A stretch of DNA of 64,000 nucleotides from Actinomadura sp. K4S16 (lineage in GTDB: Bacteria; Actinomycetota; Actinomycetes; Streptosporangiales; Streptosporangiaceae), in the NCBI RefSeq assembly GCF_008327685.1, contig NZ_BDDE01000022.1:62001-126000 (forward strand). The letters run 5' to 3'. Positions 43,177 to 50,410 of this stretch are shown here, piece after piece (within the stretch, counting starts at the first letter, position 1; every line of letters begins with the position of its first letter). Both the position numbers and the translations under genes were made by a program. The notes below the pieces were generated by a model, which had not been told where the DNA came from, searched no databases, and saw only the letters and a program-made list of their open reading frames with translations.

Positions 43177-44592
43177 ATGGCGACCACCGCCGACTACACC
43201 GAGAAGATCCCCAACAATGTCGACCTGCACGAGGACCGGCGCCTCCAGCGGGCGCTGGAGTCCTGGCAGCCGAACTTCCTGTCCTGGTGGGAGTCGATGG
43301 GCCCGGCGCTGCCGACGCGGGAGGTCTACCTGCGCACGGCGGTGAACGTCGGGCGCGAGGGCTGGGCGCACTTCGGGCACGTCGCCATGAAGGACTACCG
43401 GTGGGGCATCTTCCTGGCCGAGCGCGACGGCGACCGCCGCATCGGGTTCGGTGCGCACAAGGGCGAGCCCGCCTGGCAGAAGGTCCCCGGCGAGTACCGC
43501 GCCGACCTGCAGCGCCTCATCGTCATCCAGGGCGACACCGAGCCCGCGTCCGTGGAGCAGCAGCGCAACCTCGGCGCCACCGCGCCCAGCCTCTACGACC
43601 TGCGCAACCTGTTCCAGGTGAACGTCGAGGAGGGCCGCCACCTGTGGGCGATGGTCTACCTCCTGCACGCCCACTTCGGGCGCGAGGGCCGCGAGGAGGC
43701 CGAGGAGCTCCTGCACCGCAACTCCGGCAGCGAGGAGTCGCCCCGCATCCTCGGCGCCTTCAACGAGGAGACCCCCGACTGGCTCTCGTTCTTCATGTTC
43801 ACCTACTTCACCGACCGGGACGGCAAGTACCAGCTCGGCACGCTGAAGGAGTCCGGCTTCGACCCGCTGTCGCGCACCTGCGAGTTCATGCTCAAGGAGG
43901 AGGCCCACCACATGATGGTCGGCACCACGGGCATCGACCGGGTCGTCGAGCGGACCGTCGAGCTGATGAAGGAGCACGACACCGACGACGTCGCCCCGCA
44001 CGGCGGGATCTCCCTCGACGTCGTCCAGAAGTACCTGAACTTCCACTACTCCGTCTCGCTCGACCTGTTCGGCTCCGAGACGTCCAGCAACGTCGCGAAC
44101 TACTACACGGCCGGGCTCAAGGGGCGCTGGATGGAGGACCGCCGCAAGGACGACCACCGCCTCACCGACGACGCCGTCATGGTGGACGCCCTCGTCGACG
44201 GCGCCATCGGGGAGACCGAGGTCGCCGCGCTCGTCGGCCTGAACACCGACCTGCGCCGCGCGTACATCGCCGACTGCCAGAGCGGCGTCAACCGCTGGAA
44301 CCGCATCCTGTCCGAGGCGGGCCTCCCGCAGCGCCTCCGCCTGCCGAGCATCGCGTTCAACCGCAAGGTCGGCGCGTTCGCCGGCATCGAGGCCGCGCCG
44401 GACGGCGAGGTGCTCGACGCCGCCGAGTGGGAGCGGCGCAAGGGCGCCTGGCTCCCGACGGAGGTCGACAAGACCCATGTCCGCTCGCTGATGCGGCCCG
44501 TCCACGAGCGCGGCAGGATCGCCGCCTGGATCGCCCCGCCCCGCAACGGCATCAACGGCCGCCCCTTCGACTACGAGTACGTCCGCCTCTAG
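43177..44592 (+). CDS. boxB: Benzoyl-CoA 2,3-epoxidase subunit BoxB
   Basis: A 471-aa diiron oxygenase that epoxidises benzoyl-CoA. Expected iron ligands lie in LFQVNVEEGRHLWAMVYLL (Glu and His) and FMLKEEAHHMMVG (ExxH). It starts 3 bases after boxC, so both are cotranscribed. BoxB needs electrons from a reductase, BoxA; no boxA gene is present in the window, so the electron donor is encoded elsewhere or replaced. Confidence 0.95.
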   Translation: MATTADYTEKIPNNVDLHEDRRLQRALESWQPNFLSWWESMGPALPTREVYLRTAVNVGREGWAHFGHVAMKDYRWGIFLAERDGDRRIGFGAHKGEPAWQKVPGEYRADLQRLIVIQGDTEPASVEQQRNLGATAPSLYDLRNLFQVNVEEGRHLWAMVYLLHAHFGREGREEAEELLHRNSGSEESPRILGAFNEETPDWLSFFMFTYFTDRDGKYQLGTLKESGFDPLSRTCEFMLKEEAHHMMVGTTGIDRVVERTVELMKEHDTDDVAPHGGISLDVVQKYLNFHYSVSLDLFGSETSSNVANYYTAGLKGRWMEDRRKDDHRLTDDAVMVDALVDGAIGETEVAALVGLNTDLRRAYIADCQSGVNRWNRILSEAGLPQRLRLPSIAFNRKVGAFAGIEAAPDGEVLDAAEWERRKGAWLPTEVDKTHVRSLMRPVHERGRIAAWIAPPRNGINGRPFDYEYVRL

Positions 44593-44653
44593 TCAGGAGA
44601 CCGGTGACCGGACCTAGGCCGCCGTACGGTTGTGGTGGGCGTACGGAGGTGGC

Positions 44654-44887
44654 GTGGAGAAAGCGGAGCGGGACTCTGATGACTTTTCGGGGATCGGACG
44701 CACCGCCGTGGCGGTTCTCATCGTCGCCGCAGCTCTGAGACACCCGCTGCGGTTGCTCAAGGGCGTGTGCAGGCGAGCGGCACGGGTGGTCTTGGCTCCG
44801 GTCGTGTACGTGGCCGTGCGCCTTTGGTCGCTCCGGAAGGACCGCCGGCCCACCTTCGAAGACCACCTGCGCCGTCACGAGGACTGA
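44654..44887 (+). CDS. Small protein with one amphipathic/membrane segment, unknown function
   Basis: A 77-aa protein with an acidic N-terminus (EKAERDSDDF), a hydrophobic segment with basic residues (TAVAVLIVAAALRHPLRLL; then RRAARVVLAPVVYVAVRLW), and a charged tail. The GTG at 44654 has GGAGGTG just upstream, the main support for a real gene. It follows boxB by 61 bases and converges on the cyclase-fusion gene. Confidence 0.5.
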   Translation: MEKAERDSDDFSGIGRTAVAVLIVAAALRHPLRLLKGVCRRAARVVLAPVVYVAVRLWSLRKDRRPTFEDHLRRHED

Positions 44888-44909
44888 CCCGTCAGCACGG
44901 ATTCCCGCG

Positions 44910-46559
44910 TCATCCCTCCGTCGTCGCCGCCGGATGGATCCGCAGCCACGCGGTGCCGGGCCCGTCCAGCTCGACAGGCTCGAAGCCCGGTGCGCTTCCG
45001 GCGACCGTCCGGTGGACCGCGGGGGAGGCGATGAGCCCGAGGACGCCCGCGCCGGACGCCATCCGCCGGCGAAGCACGTCCGCGTCCAGCAGCCGGGTGG
45101 CGCGGGAGAGCGCGTCCCCGCTGATCCCGTCCGGCCCGGCGAGGACCGGGCCCGTGTCGAGCGCGACCCGCACCTGGAAGCGCAGGCCCTCGGCCGCGCC
45201 CCCGTTGTGCCGGGCGATGCGCTCGGCGAGCGCCCGCACCAGCGGGTCCGCCGCCGCGCTCACCGGGACCCCGGGCGGGACAACGAGCAGCAGCCCGTCC
45301 CCGCGGTCCTCGCGGTGGCAGGCGGCCCAGGGCACCCCGGCGGCGGCGAACGACTCCTCCAGCGACCGGAACAGCACCCGCCGGACGGCCGCGCGGTCCG
45401 CCTCGGTCCAGGCCGGGGAGTCGAACCCCACCACGTCGGCGAACAGGACCGTGCAGTCCTGCCCCGTGAGGAAGAGGGTCCCGGACACGGCCTCCGGACG
45501 CGGCCCGCCGGCCGCGGTGAGCCGCTCCAGCCGGGCCGGGTCCAGGACGCTGATCGTCCCGTCCTCGGCGCGGACGAGCCCCGCGCCGTCCCACTCGCGG
45601 AGCACGCTGGCCACCGCCGCCGGCGACGACGACGTCCAGCCCGCCAGCTCGGTGCCCGTCAGCGGGAGCACCCCGTCCCGCGCCGGCGACAGCGTGGTGA
45701 ACAGCGCGGCCAGCCGGCGCTCGGTGTCGGCGAGCTCGGTGCCCGAAGTGCGGGCCGCCGCCTCGACGGTGCGGTCGTGCGCCTGCTTCTCCAGCACCGA
45801 CTGCACGCCCGGGTACCGCTCCACGACGCGCCGGAAGTCCGCCGCGCCGACGACGAGCGCCTCGACGGTGTCGAGCGCGATGACGGTGGCCGACCAGTCG
45901 TCCCCCTCGAACAGCGCGCGCTCGCCGATGAGGTCGCCGGGGCCGCGGACGGCCACGATCAGCTCCTCGCCCGCCCGGTCGACGCGGACCTTCGTCCAGC
46001 CCGAGTGGATGACGACGACGTATTCGGCCGGGTATCCCTGCCGCAGGACCGGCGCGCCCGGCCCGAAGGTGCGCGGGCGCGCGACGCCGCGGACGGCGTC
46101 GCGCTCGTCGGAGCCGAGCGCGTGCCAGAAGCTCTCCCTGAACCGCTCGCCCCGGCCGGCGGACCGCGCGCGGACGACCTGCGCCCGGGCCGCCGCGGCC
46201 CTGGCGCGCGCGAACTCCAGCAGCGGCGCGACGAACAGGGCCAGCACGGCGAACGTGAACGCGGCGACCAGCGCCGCGGCCGGCGTCCCCGTGGCCGCGG
46301 CCGCCCACGCGGTGCACGCCGCGCCGAGGACGCCGAACGCCACGACCCCCCGCGCGAGCGCCCGTCCGAGATCGGCCGCGGCCGAGGGCGCGGGAGCGAG
46401 GCCGCCGGCGGCGAACGCGGGGGAGGCGTCCGAGAACGCCTCCAGCAGCCGCCGCGCCCGGCCCGCTCCGCCGGGCGCCGCCGAACCCGGCCCGCCCGCG
46501 GCCGGCGCGTCGGAGAACGCCACCAGCAGCCTCTTCCAGCCGTGCTCAGGACTCGGCAT
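44910..46559 (-). CDS. Membrane protein fusing a Crp-like cNMP-binding domain, winged HTH and class III nucleotide-cyclase-like domain
   Basis: A 549-aa multidomain protein. Order: a head with a repeated KRLLVAFSDAP / RRLLEAFSDAS motif (residues 9-19 and 37-47), two membrane helices (about 68-90 and 92-114), a cyclic-nucleotide-binding-like domain (145-250), a Crp-type winged helix (285-340), and a class III cyclase-like domain (365-500). The last has FADVVGF with D375, GDG with D421 and R489, but Ser485 where catalytic Asn is expected, so activity is doubtful. Start 46559 has GGGGGA 5 nt upstream. A small membrane protein gene ends just upstream. Confidence 0.75.
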   Translation of the reverse strand: MPSPEHGWKRLLVAFSDAPAAGGPGSAAPGGAGRARRLLEAFSDASPAFAAGGLAPAPSAAADLGRALARGVVAFGVLGAACTAWAAAATGTPAAALVAAFTFAVLALFVAPLLEFARARAAAARAQVVRARSAGRGERFRESFWHALGSDERDAVRGVARPRTFGPGAPVLRQGYPAEYVVVIHSGWTKVRVDRAGEELIVAVRGPGDLIGERALFEGDDWSATVIALDTVEALVVGAADFRRVVERYPGVQSVLEKQAHDRTVEAAARTSGTELADTERRLAALFTTLSPARDGVLPLTGTELAGWTSSSPAAVASVLREWDGAGLVRAEDGTISVLDPARLERLTAAGGPRPEAVSGTLFLTGQDCTVLFADVVGFDSPAWTEADRAAVRRVLFRSLEESFAAAGVPWAACHREDRGDGLLLVVPPGVPVSAAADPLVRALAERIARHNGGAAEGLRFQVRVALDTGPVLAGPDGISGDALSRATRLLDADVLRRRMASGAGVLGLIASPAVHRTVAGSAPGFEPVELDGPGTAWLRIHPAATTEG

Positions 46560-46571
46560 CGCATCCCCCAT

Positions 46572-46910
46572 TCATCCGGCCTGGCCAGGCCCGTCGTCCT
46601 CAACGTCGCCGTCCGGGCCCGGCGGGAGCGCCCAGAGCGCGTACCGCCCGAGCTTCGCCATGACGGCCGGGGCGCTCGCACCGCACGCGAACGCCGCCCA
46701 CGGCGCGTCGATCAGATCGCTCGCCGCGGCCGCCGAGGTCACCATCGCGGCGAGCATGCAGTGCAGGGCGCACGCGAACAGGTAGTACCGGCCGCCCGGC
46801 CCCTTCGGGTACCGCCACGGCGGCCCCTTCACGCGCCGGTTCGCCTCGAGGAAGGCCAGCGTGCGGTTGGCCGCCGCCCCCATGAGCCCCCACACGACGA
46901 ACTGCCACAT
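46572..46910 (-). CDS. Small multi-helix membrane protein, unknown function
   Basis: A 112-aa protein with about three hydrophobic segments: MWQFVVWGLMGAAANRTLAF, YYLFACALHCMLAAMVTSAA and WAAFACGASAPAVMAKLG. An Arg/Lys/Pro-rich loop (RRVKGPPWRYPKGPGG) and an acidic tail are also present. Its stop is 12 bases before the cyclase-fusion start on the same strand, so the two are probably cotranscribed and may interact. No family recognised. Confidence 0.65.
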   Translation of the reverse strand: MWQFVVWGLMGAAANRTLAFLEANRRVKGPPWRYPKGPGGRYYLFACALHCMLAAMVTSAAAASDLIDAPWAAFACGASAPAVMAKLGRYALWALPPGPDGDVEDDGPGQAG

Positions 46911-47003
46911 GACCCGACGGTAGGTCCCCGGCCGACGGCAGACCGTGACACGCCGCACAAACCACCCATGAACGATGCGCTCCGGTTCGGGTAGGTGTGC
47001 CGC

Positions 47004-47219
47004 ATGGGTCCTGAAGAAGCCGGCGCGAAGGTCAAGCTCGCCACCACCCGGTACTGCGACCTCGCGGAACAGGTCGAAGCCGCGAGGGACGACCTGCTGA
47101 ACGCCTACGCGGACGCGGCCCGCGAGGGCGTCGCCCCCGAGGAACTGGCCGACGGCTCCCCGTTCACCGCCGCCGACATCCGCCGCGAACTACGCGAGCG
47201 CGGCGTCGAATCCGGCTAG
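47004..47219 (+). CDS. Small helical protein, unknown function
   Basis: A 71-aa mostly helical, acidic protein (KLATTRYCDLAEQVEAARDDLLNAYADAAREG, then SPFTAADIRRELRERG). The final segment resembles part of a helix-turn-helix-like fold but is too short to assign. GTG 46995 is an alternative start. It ends 4 bases inside the convergent acyl-CoA dehydrogenase gene. Confidence 0.55.
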   Translation: MGPEEAGAKVKLATTRYCDLAEQVEAARDDLLNAYADAAREGVAPEELADGSPFTAADIRRELRERGVESG

Positions 47220-48358
47220 CGGGCGAGGTGGCGGGAGATCACCAGGCGCTGGATCTGGTTGGTGCCCTCGAAGATCTGCATGACCTTGGCCTCGCGCATG
47301 AAGCGCTCGACCGGGAAGTCGCGGGTGTAGCCGGCGCCGCCCAGGACCTGGACGGCGTCGGTGGTGACCTTCATGGCGTTGTCGGTGGCGACCAGCTTGG
47401 CGATGGACGCCTCGCGGCCGTACGGGCGGTCCGCGTCCTTGAGGCGGGCGGCCGCCAGGTAGGTGGCGCGGGACGACTCGACGGCGGCGGCCATGTCGGC
47501 CAAGACGAAGGCGAGCCCCTGGTGGTCGATGATCGCCTTGCCGAACGCCTCGCGCTCCTTGGCGTAGGCGACGGCGGTGTCGAGCGCGCCCTGGGCGAGG
47601 CCGGTGGCGACGGCCGCGATGCCGAGGCGGCCCGCGTCCAGGCCGGCGAGGGCGATGGACAGGCCCTGGCCCTCGTGGCCGATCAGGTGGTCGGCGGGGA
47701 CGCGGGCGTCCACCAGCCGGACGGTCGCGGTGGTGGAGCCCATCAGGCCCATCTTGTCCTCGGGCGCGTCGAACTCCAGGCCGGGCGTGCCGGCGGGGAC
47801 GTGGAAGCAGGAGATGCCGCGCGACTTCTCCGCCGACGTGCGGGCCATGACGGTGTAGAAGTCGGCCTTGCCGCCGTGGGTCGTCCAGGCCTTGGCGCCG
47901 TTGAGGACGTAGGAGTCGCCGTCGCGGACGGCCTTGGCGCGCATCGCGGCCGGGTCGGAGCCCGCGTGCGCCTCCGACAGGCAGTACGCGCCGAGGCGCT
48001 CGCCGGAGAGCATGTCGGGCAGCCACCGGGCGCGCTGCTCGTCGGTGCCGTAGGCGAAGAGGGGGAAGCAGGACAGGGCGTGCACGCTGACGCCGACGCC
48101 GACGCTCGCCCAGGCCGCCCCGATCTCCTCCAGGACCTGGAGGTAGATCTCGTAGGGCTGGCCGCCGCCGCCGAACTCCTCCGGGTACGGCAGCGTCAGC
48201 AGGCCCGCCCGGCCCAGCGTCGCGAACACCTCGCGGGGGAACGCCCCGGTCCGCTCGGCGTCGTCGACGCGCGGCGCGAGCTCCTTGGCCGCGATCTCGC
48301 GGGTGAGCGCGATCAGGTCCTCGGACTCGGAGGTCGGCAGGTGCCGGGTGGCGGGCAT
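47216..48358 (-). CDS. Acyl-CoA dehydrogenase
   Basis: A 380-aa FAD enzyme catalysing alpha,beta-dehydrogenation of an acyl-CoA. Signatures are AYCLSEAHAGSDPAAM near residue 125, GAKAWTTHGGKADFY, and the C-terminal QVLGGAGYTRDFPVERFMREAKVMQIFEGTNQIQ, whose Glu in FEGT is the usual catalytic base of short/medium-chain members. AAGGAG lies 7-12 nt before the ATG at 48358. Chain-length preference unknown. Divergent TetR gene and dyad operator suggest local repression. Confidence 0.93.
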   Translation of the reverse strand: MPATRHLPTSESEDLIALTREIAAKELAPRVDDAERTGAFPREVFATLGRAGLLTLPYPEEFGGGGQPYEIYLQVLEEIGAAWASVGVGVSVHALSCFPLFAYGTDEQRARWLPDMLSGERLGAYCLSEAHAGSDPAAMRAKAVRDGDSYVLNGAKAWTTHGGKADFYTVMARTSAEKSRGISCFHVPAGTPGLEFDAPEDKMGLMGSTTATVRLVDARVPADHLIGHEGQGLSIALAGLDAGRLGIAAVATGLAQGALDTAVAYAKEREAFGKAIIDHQGLAFVLADMAAAVESSRATYLAAARLKDADRPYGREASIAKLVATDNAMKVTTDAVQVLGGAGYTRDFPVERFMREAKVMQIFEGTNQIQRLVISRHLAR

Positions 48359-48384
48359 GGGCGGTCTCCTTTCGGCAGGCCAAC

Positions 48385-48422
48385 AGTACCAAAGGCAGTA
48401 CTGGCGAACCCGATTTGGTACT
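48385..48422. promoter_or_regulatory. TetR-type operator between acyl-CoA dehydrogenase and tetR genes
   Basis: AGTACCAAA (48385-48393) is perfectly inverted as TTTGGTACT (48414-48422), with a further palindrome CAGTACTG (48396-48403) between. It fills the 73-bp divergent region and ends 9 bases before the tetR ATG. Confidence 0.65.
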
Positions 48423-48431
48423 CTCGCCGTC

Positions 48432-49007
48432 ATGACCTCGGTGGACGAGCGGGCGACCCGGGCGACGCGGCGGCGCGAGGTGCTGATCGACCGGCTCATG
48501 GAGCTCTTCCTGGAGCACGGCTTCGCCGAGCTGGGCGTCGCGGACCTGGCCGCGCGGCTGCACTGCTCCAAGAGCACGCTCTACTCGGTCGCGGCGAGCC
48601 GGGAGCAGATCATCGTGGCCGTGGTGCGGGCCTTCTTCCGCCGGGCCACCGAGCGCGTGGAGGCCGTGCTCGACGGCAGCGCCGACCCGCGTGAGCGCGT
48701 CGGCGCCTACCTGCGGGCGATCTCCGACGAGCTGGCCCCCGCGTCCGCCGCGTTCTTCGCCGACCTGGACGCGTTCGCCCCCGCGCGGGAGATCTACAAG
48801 CGCAACACGCGGTACGCCGTGCGGCGCGTGCAGGGCCTCGTCCGGGAGGCGGCCCCCGGCGGCGACGCCGCGTTCGTCGGCGCCGTCGCGGGGCAGGTGA
48901 TGGAGTCCATCCACCGCGGCGAGATCAAGGCGCAGACCGGCCTGGACGACTCGGCCGCCTACGCCGCGCTAGCGTCCCTCATCGTGGCCCGCATGGCGGC
49001 CGGTTAG
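48432..49007 (+). CDS. TetR family transcriptional regulator
   Basis: A 191-aa TetR-like repressor with HTH LGVADLAARLHCSKSTLYSVAASREQIIVAVVRAFF (about residues 35-70) and a helical ligand domain. It is divergent from the acyl-CoA dehydrogenase, with dyad sites in between, so acyl-CoA or fatty-acid responsive control is plausible. The ATG at 48432 lies 7 bases after a TACTCT box, compatible with a leaderless mRNA. Convergent 4-base overlap with cvnD. Confidence 0.92.
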   Translation: MTSVDERATRATRRREVLIDRLMELFLEHGFAELGVADLAARLHCSKSTLYSVAASREQIIVAVVRAFFRRATERVEAVLDGSADPRERVGAYLRAISDELAPASAAFFADLDAFAPAREIYKRNTRYAVRRVQGLVREAAPGGDAAFVGAVAGQVMESIHRGEIKAQTGLDDSAAYAALASLIVARMAAG

Positions 49008-49606
49008 TTCTGGGCCGACTGCAGGGCGTGCTCGACGAGGGCCACCAGGACGCCGCGCGCCACCTCCCGGCTCCGCACGTCGCACATCATGACCGGGACC
49101 TCCCGGTCGACGTCGAGCGCGTCGCGGATCTCCTCCACGGTGTAGCGGCGGGCGCCCTCGAAGCGGTTCGCCGCGATGACGAACGGGAGCCCCCGCTGCT
49201 CGAAGAAGTCGATGGCGGCGAAGCTCGTGCTGAGCCGCCGCGTGTCGACCAGGACGATCGCGCCGACCGCGCCGTAGGCGATCTGGTCCCACATGAACCA
49301 GAAGCGCTCCTGGCCCGGCGTGCCGAACAGGTACAGCCGGACGCCGCCGGAGAACGTCAGCCGGCCGAAGTCCATCGCCACGGTCGTGGTGGTCTTGCCC
49401 TCCACGCCGCCGAGGTCGTCGACGCCCACGGAGGCGTCGGTGAGGACCTCCTCGGTGCGCAGCGGGCGGACCTCGCTCACCGCGCTCACCAGCGTGGTCT
49501 TGCCGACGCCGAAGCCGCCGGCCACCAGGACCTTCAGGGTGTGGAGCGGGACGTCGTCGTCGCGCCCGTGCGCGCCGGCGGTCGGGTCAAAGGCGGCGGA
49601 GTTCAT
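49004..49606 (-). CDS. cvnD: Conservon GTPase CvnD-like
   Basis: A 200-aa Ras-like/MglA-like nucleotide-binding protein. The P-loop is GGFGVGKTT (about residues 30-38), with the TTTTVAMDFG switch region and LFGTPGQERFWFMWD G3 motif, and an NRFEGAR element where NKxD is usual. Conservons are membrane heterotrimeric-like signalling complexes of actinomycetes made of a histidine-kinase-like protein, a roadblock protein, a DUF742 protein and this GTPase. It overlaps cvnC by 20 bases. Confidence 0.93.
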   Translation of the reverse strand: MNSAAFDPTAGAHGRDDDVPLHTLKVLVAGGFGVGKTTLVSAVSEVRPLRTEEVLTDASVGVDDLGGVEGKTTTTVAMDFGRLTFSGGVRLYLFGTPGQERFWFMWDQIAYGAVGAIVLVDTRRLSTSFAAIDFFEQRGLPFVIAANRFEGARRYTVEEIRDALDVDREVPVMMCDVRSREVARGVLVALVEHALQSAQN

Positions 49607-49961
49607 CGAGCACTCTCATGAGGATGCGGGGGTCGGGACGTTCGGTCTGCGCGGCCTGCGGCATCTCCTCGATCAGGCCGTACTGGTACAGGTCCTCCAG
49701 CAGGATCTGCACGACCCGCAGCGGCAGGTCGGTCTCCGAGGCGAGGTCGGCGGGCGTGGAGGGCCGCCGGCACAGCTCCAGCAGCCGCCGCTGCTCGCGC
49801 GACAGCCAGACGCGGTCGGCCGGGGTCCGGCCGGTCGCGACGAGGATGGCCACCAGGTCCAGGACGAGCCCGCGGGGGCGGGTGCGCCCGCGGGTCACCG
49901 CGTAGGGCCGGACGACCGGGCCGGCGTCCGACCCGACCCAGCGCTCTCTCGGGCTCTCCAC
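49587..49961 (-). CDS. cvnC: DUF742 protein CvnC-like
   Basis: A 124-aa DUF742 protein with the opening VVRPYAVTRGRTRP and a winged-helix-like body (REQRRLLELCRRPSTPADLASETDLPLRVVQILLEDL). It is the third gene of the cvnABCD operon and is thought to bridge the GTPase and the kinase. The start is a GTG at 49961, 8 bases after the cvnB stop, with a weak ribosome site. Confidence 0.92.
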   Translation of the reverse strand: MESPRERWVGSDAGPVVRPYAVTRGRTRPRGLVLDLVAILVATGRTPADRVWLSREQRRLLELCRRPSTPADLASETDLPLRVVQILLEDLYQYGLIEEMPQAAQTERPDPRILMRVLDELRRL

Positions 49962-49969
49962 GGCCGGCT

Positions 49970-50410
49970 CTAGCCTGACGCGCCCGAGCGGACCGGCGGA
50001 TCCTGCGCCTCGGCGCCGCGCGGCTGGGTCGACAGCGTGCGCCGCACCCGCTTGATCAGCATGGTCGTCTCGTAGGCGACCAGCCCCGCGTTGCCGCCCG
50101 CGTCGCTCAGCACGGCGAGGCAGCTCCCGTTGCCCGCGGGCATGACGAAGAACAGCAGGCCGTCCAGTTCGACGACGGTCTGCCGCACCTGCTTGGCCTG
50201 GAAGTGCTCGCGGGCGCCGTTGGCCAGGCTGTGGAAGCCCGACGACAGCGCCGCGAGGAACTCGGCGTCCTTGCGGGTGACGTCCCCGGAGGCGCCCATG
50301 ACCAGCCCGTCCCTGGACAGCAGGACGGCTTGGCGGACCTCCCCGACCCGCTGCACCAGATCGTCGAGCAGCCAGTCGAGTTCACCGCCGGCGTTGCCCT
50401 GCCGCATCAT
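49970..50410 (-). CDS. cvnB: Roadblock/LC7 domain protein CvnB-like
   Basis: A 146-aa roadblock/LC7-fold protein (ELDWLLDDLVQRVGEVRQAVLLSRDGLVMGASG opening, LFFVMPAGNGSCLAVL strand). Such proteins act as GTPase-activating or scaffold partners of CvnD. The start at 50410 overlaps the cvnA stop and has GGGGGGAG 4 nt upstream. Confidence 0.93.
   Translation of the reverse strand: MMRQGNAGGELDWLLDDLVQRVGEVRQAVLLSRDGLVMGASGDVTRKDAEFLAALSSGFHSLANGAREHFQAKQVRQTVVELDGLLFFVMPAGNGSCLAVLSDAGGNAGLVAYETTMLIKRVRRTLSTQPRGAEAQDPPVRSGASG

Noticed and set aside
40522..44505. 1327-codon minus-strand open frame
   Set aside because: Antisense shadow of bclA, boxC and boxB, with Arg/Gly/Asp-rich low-complexity translation and no domain.
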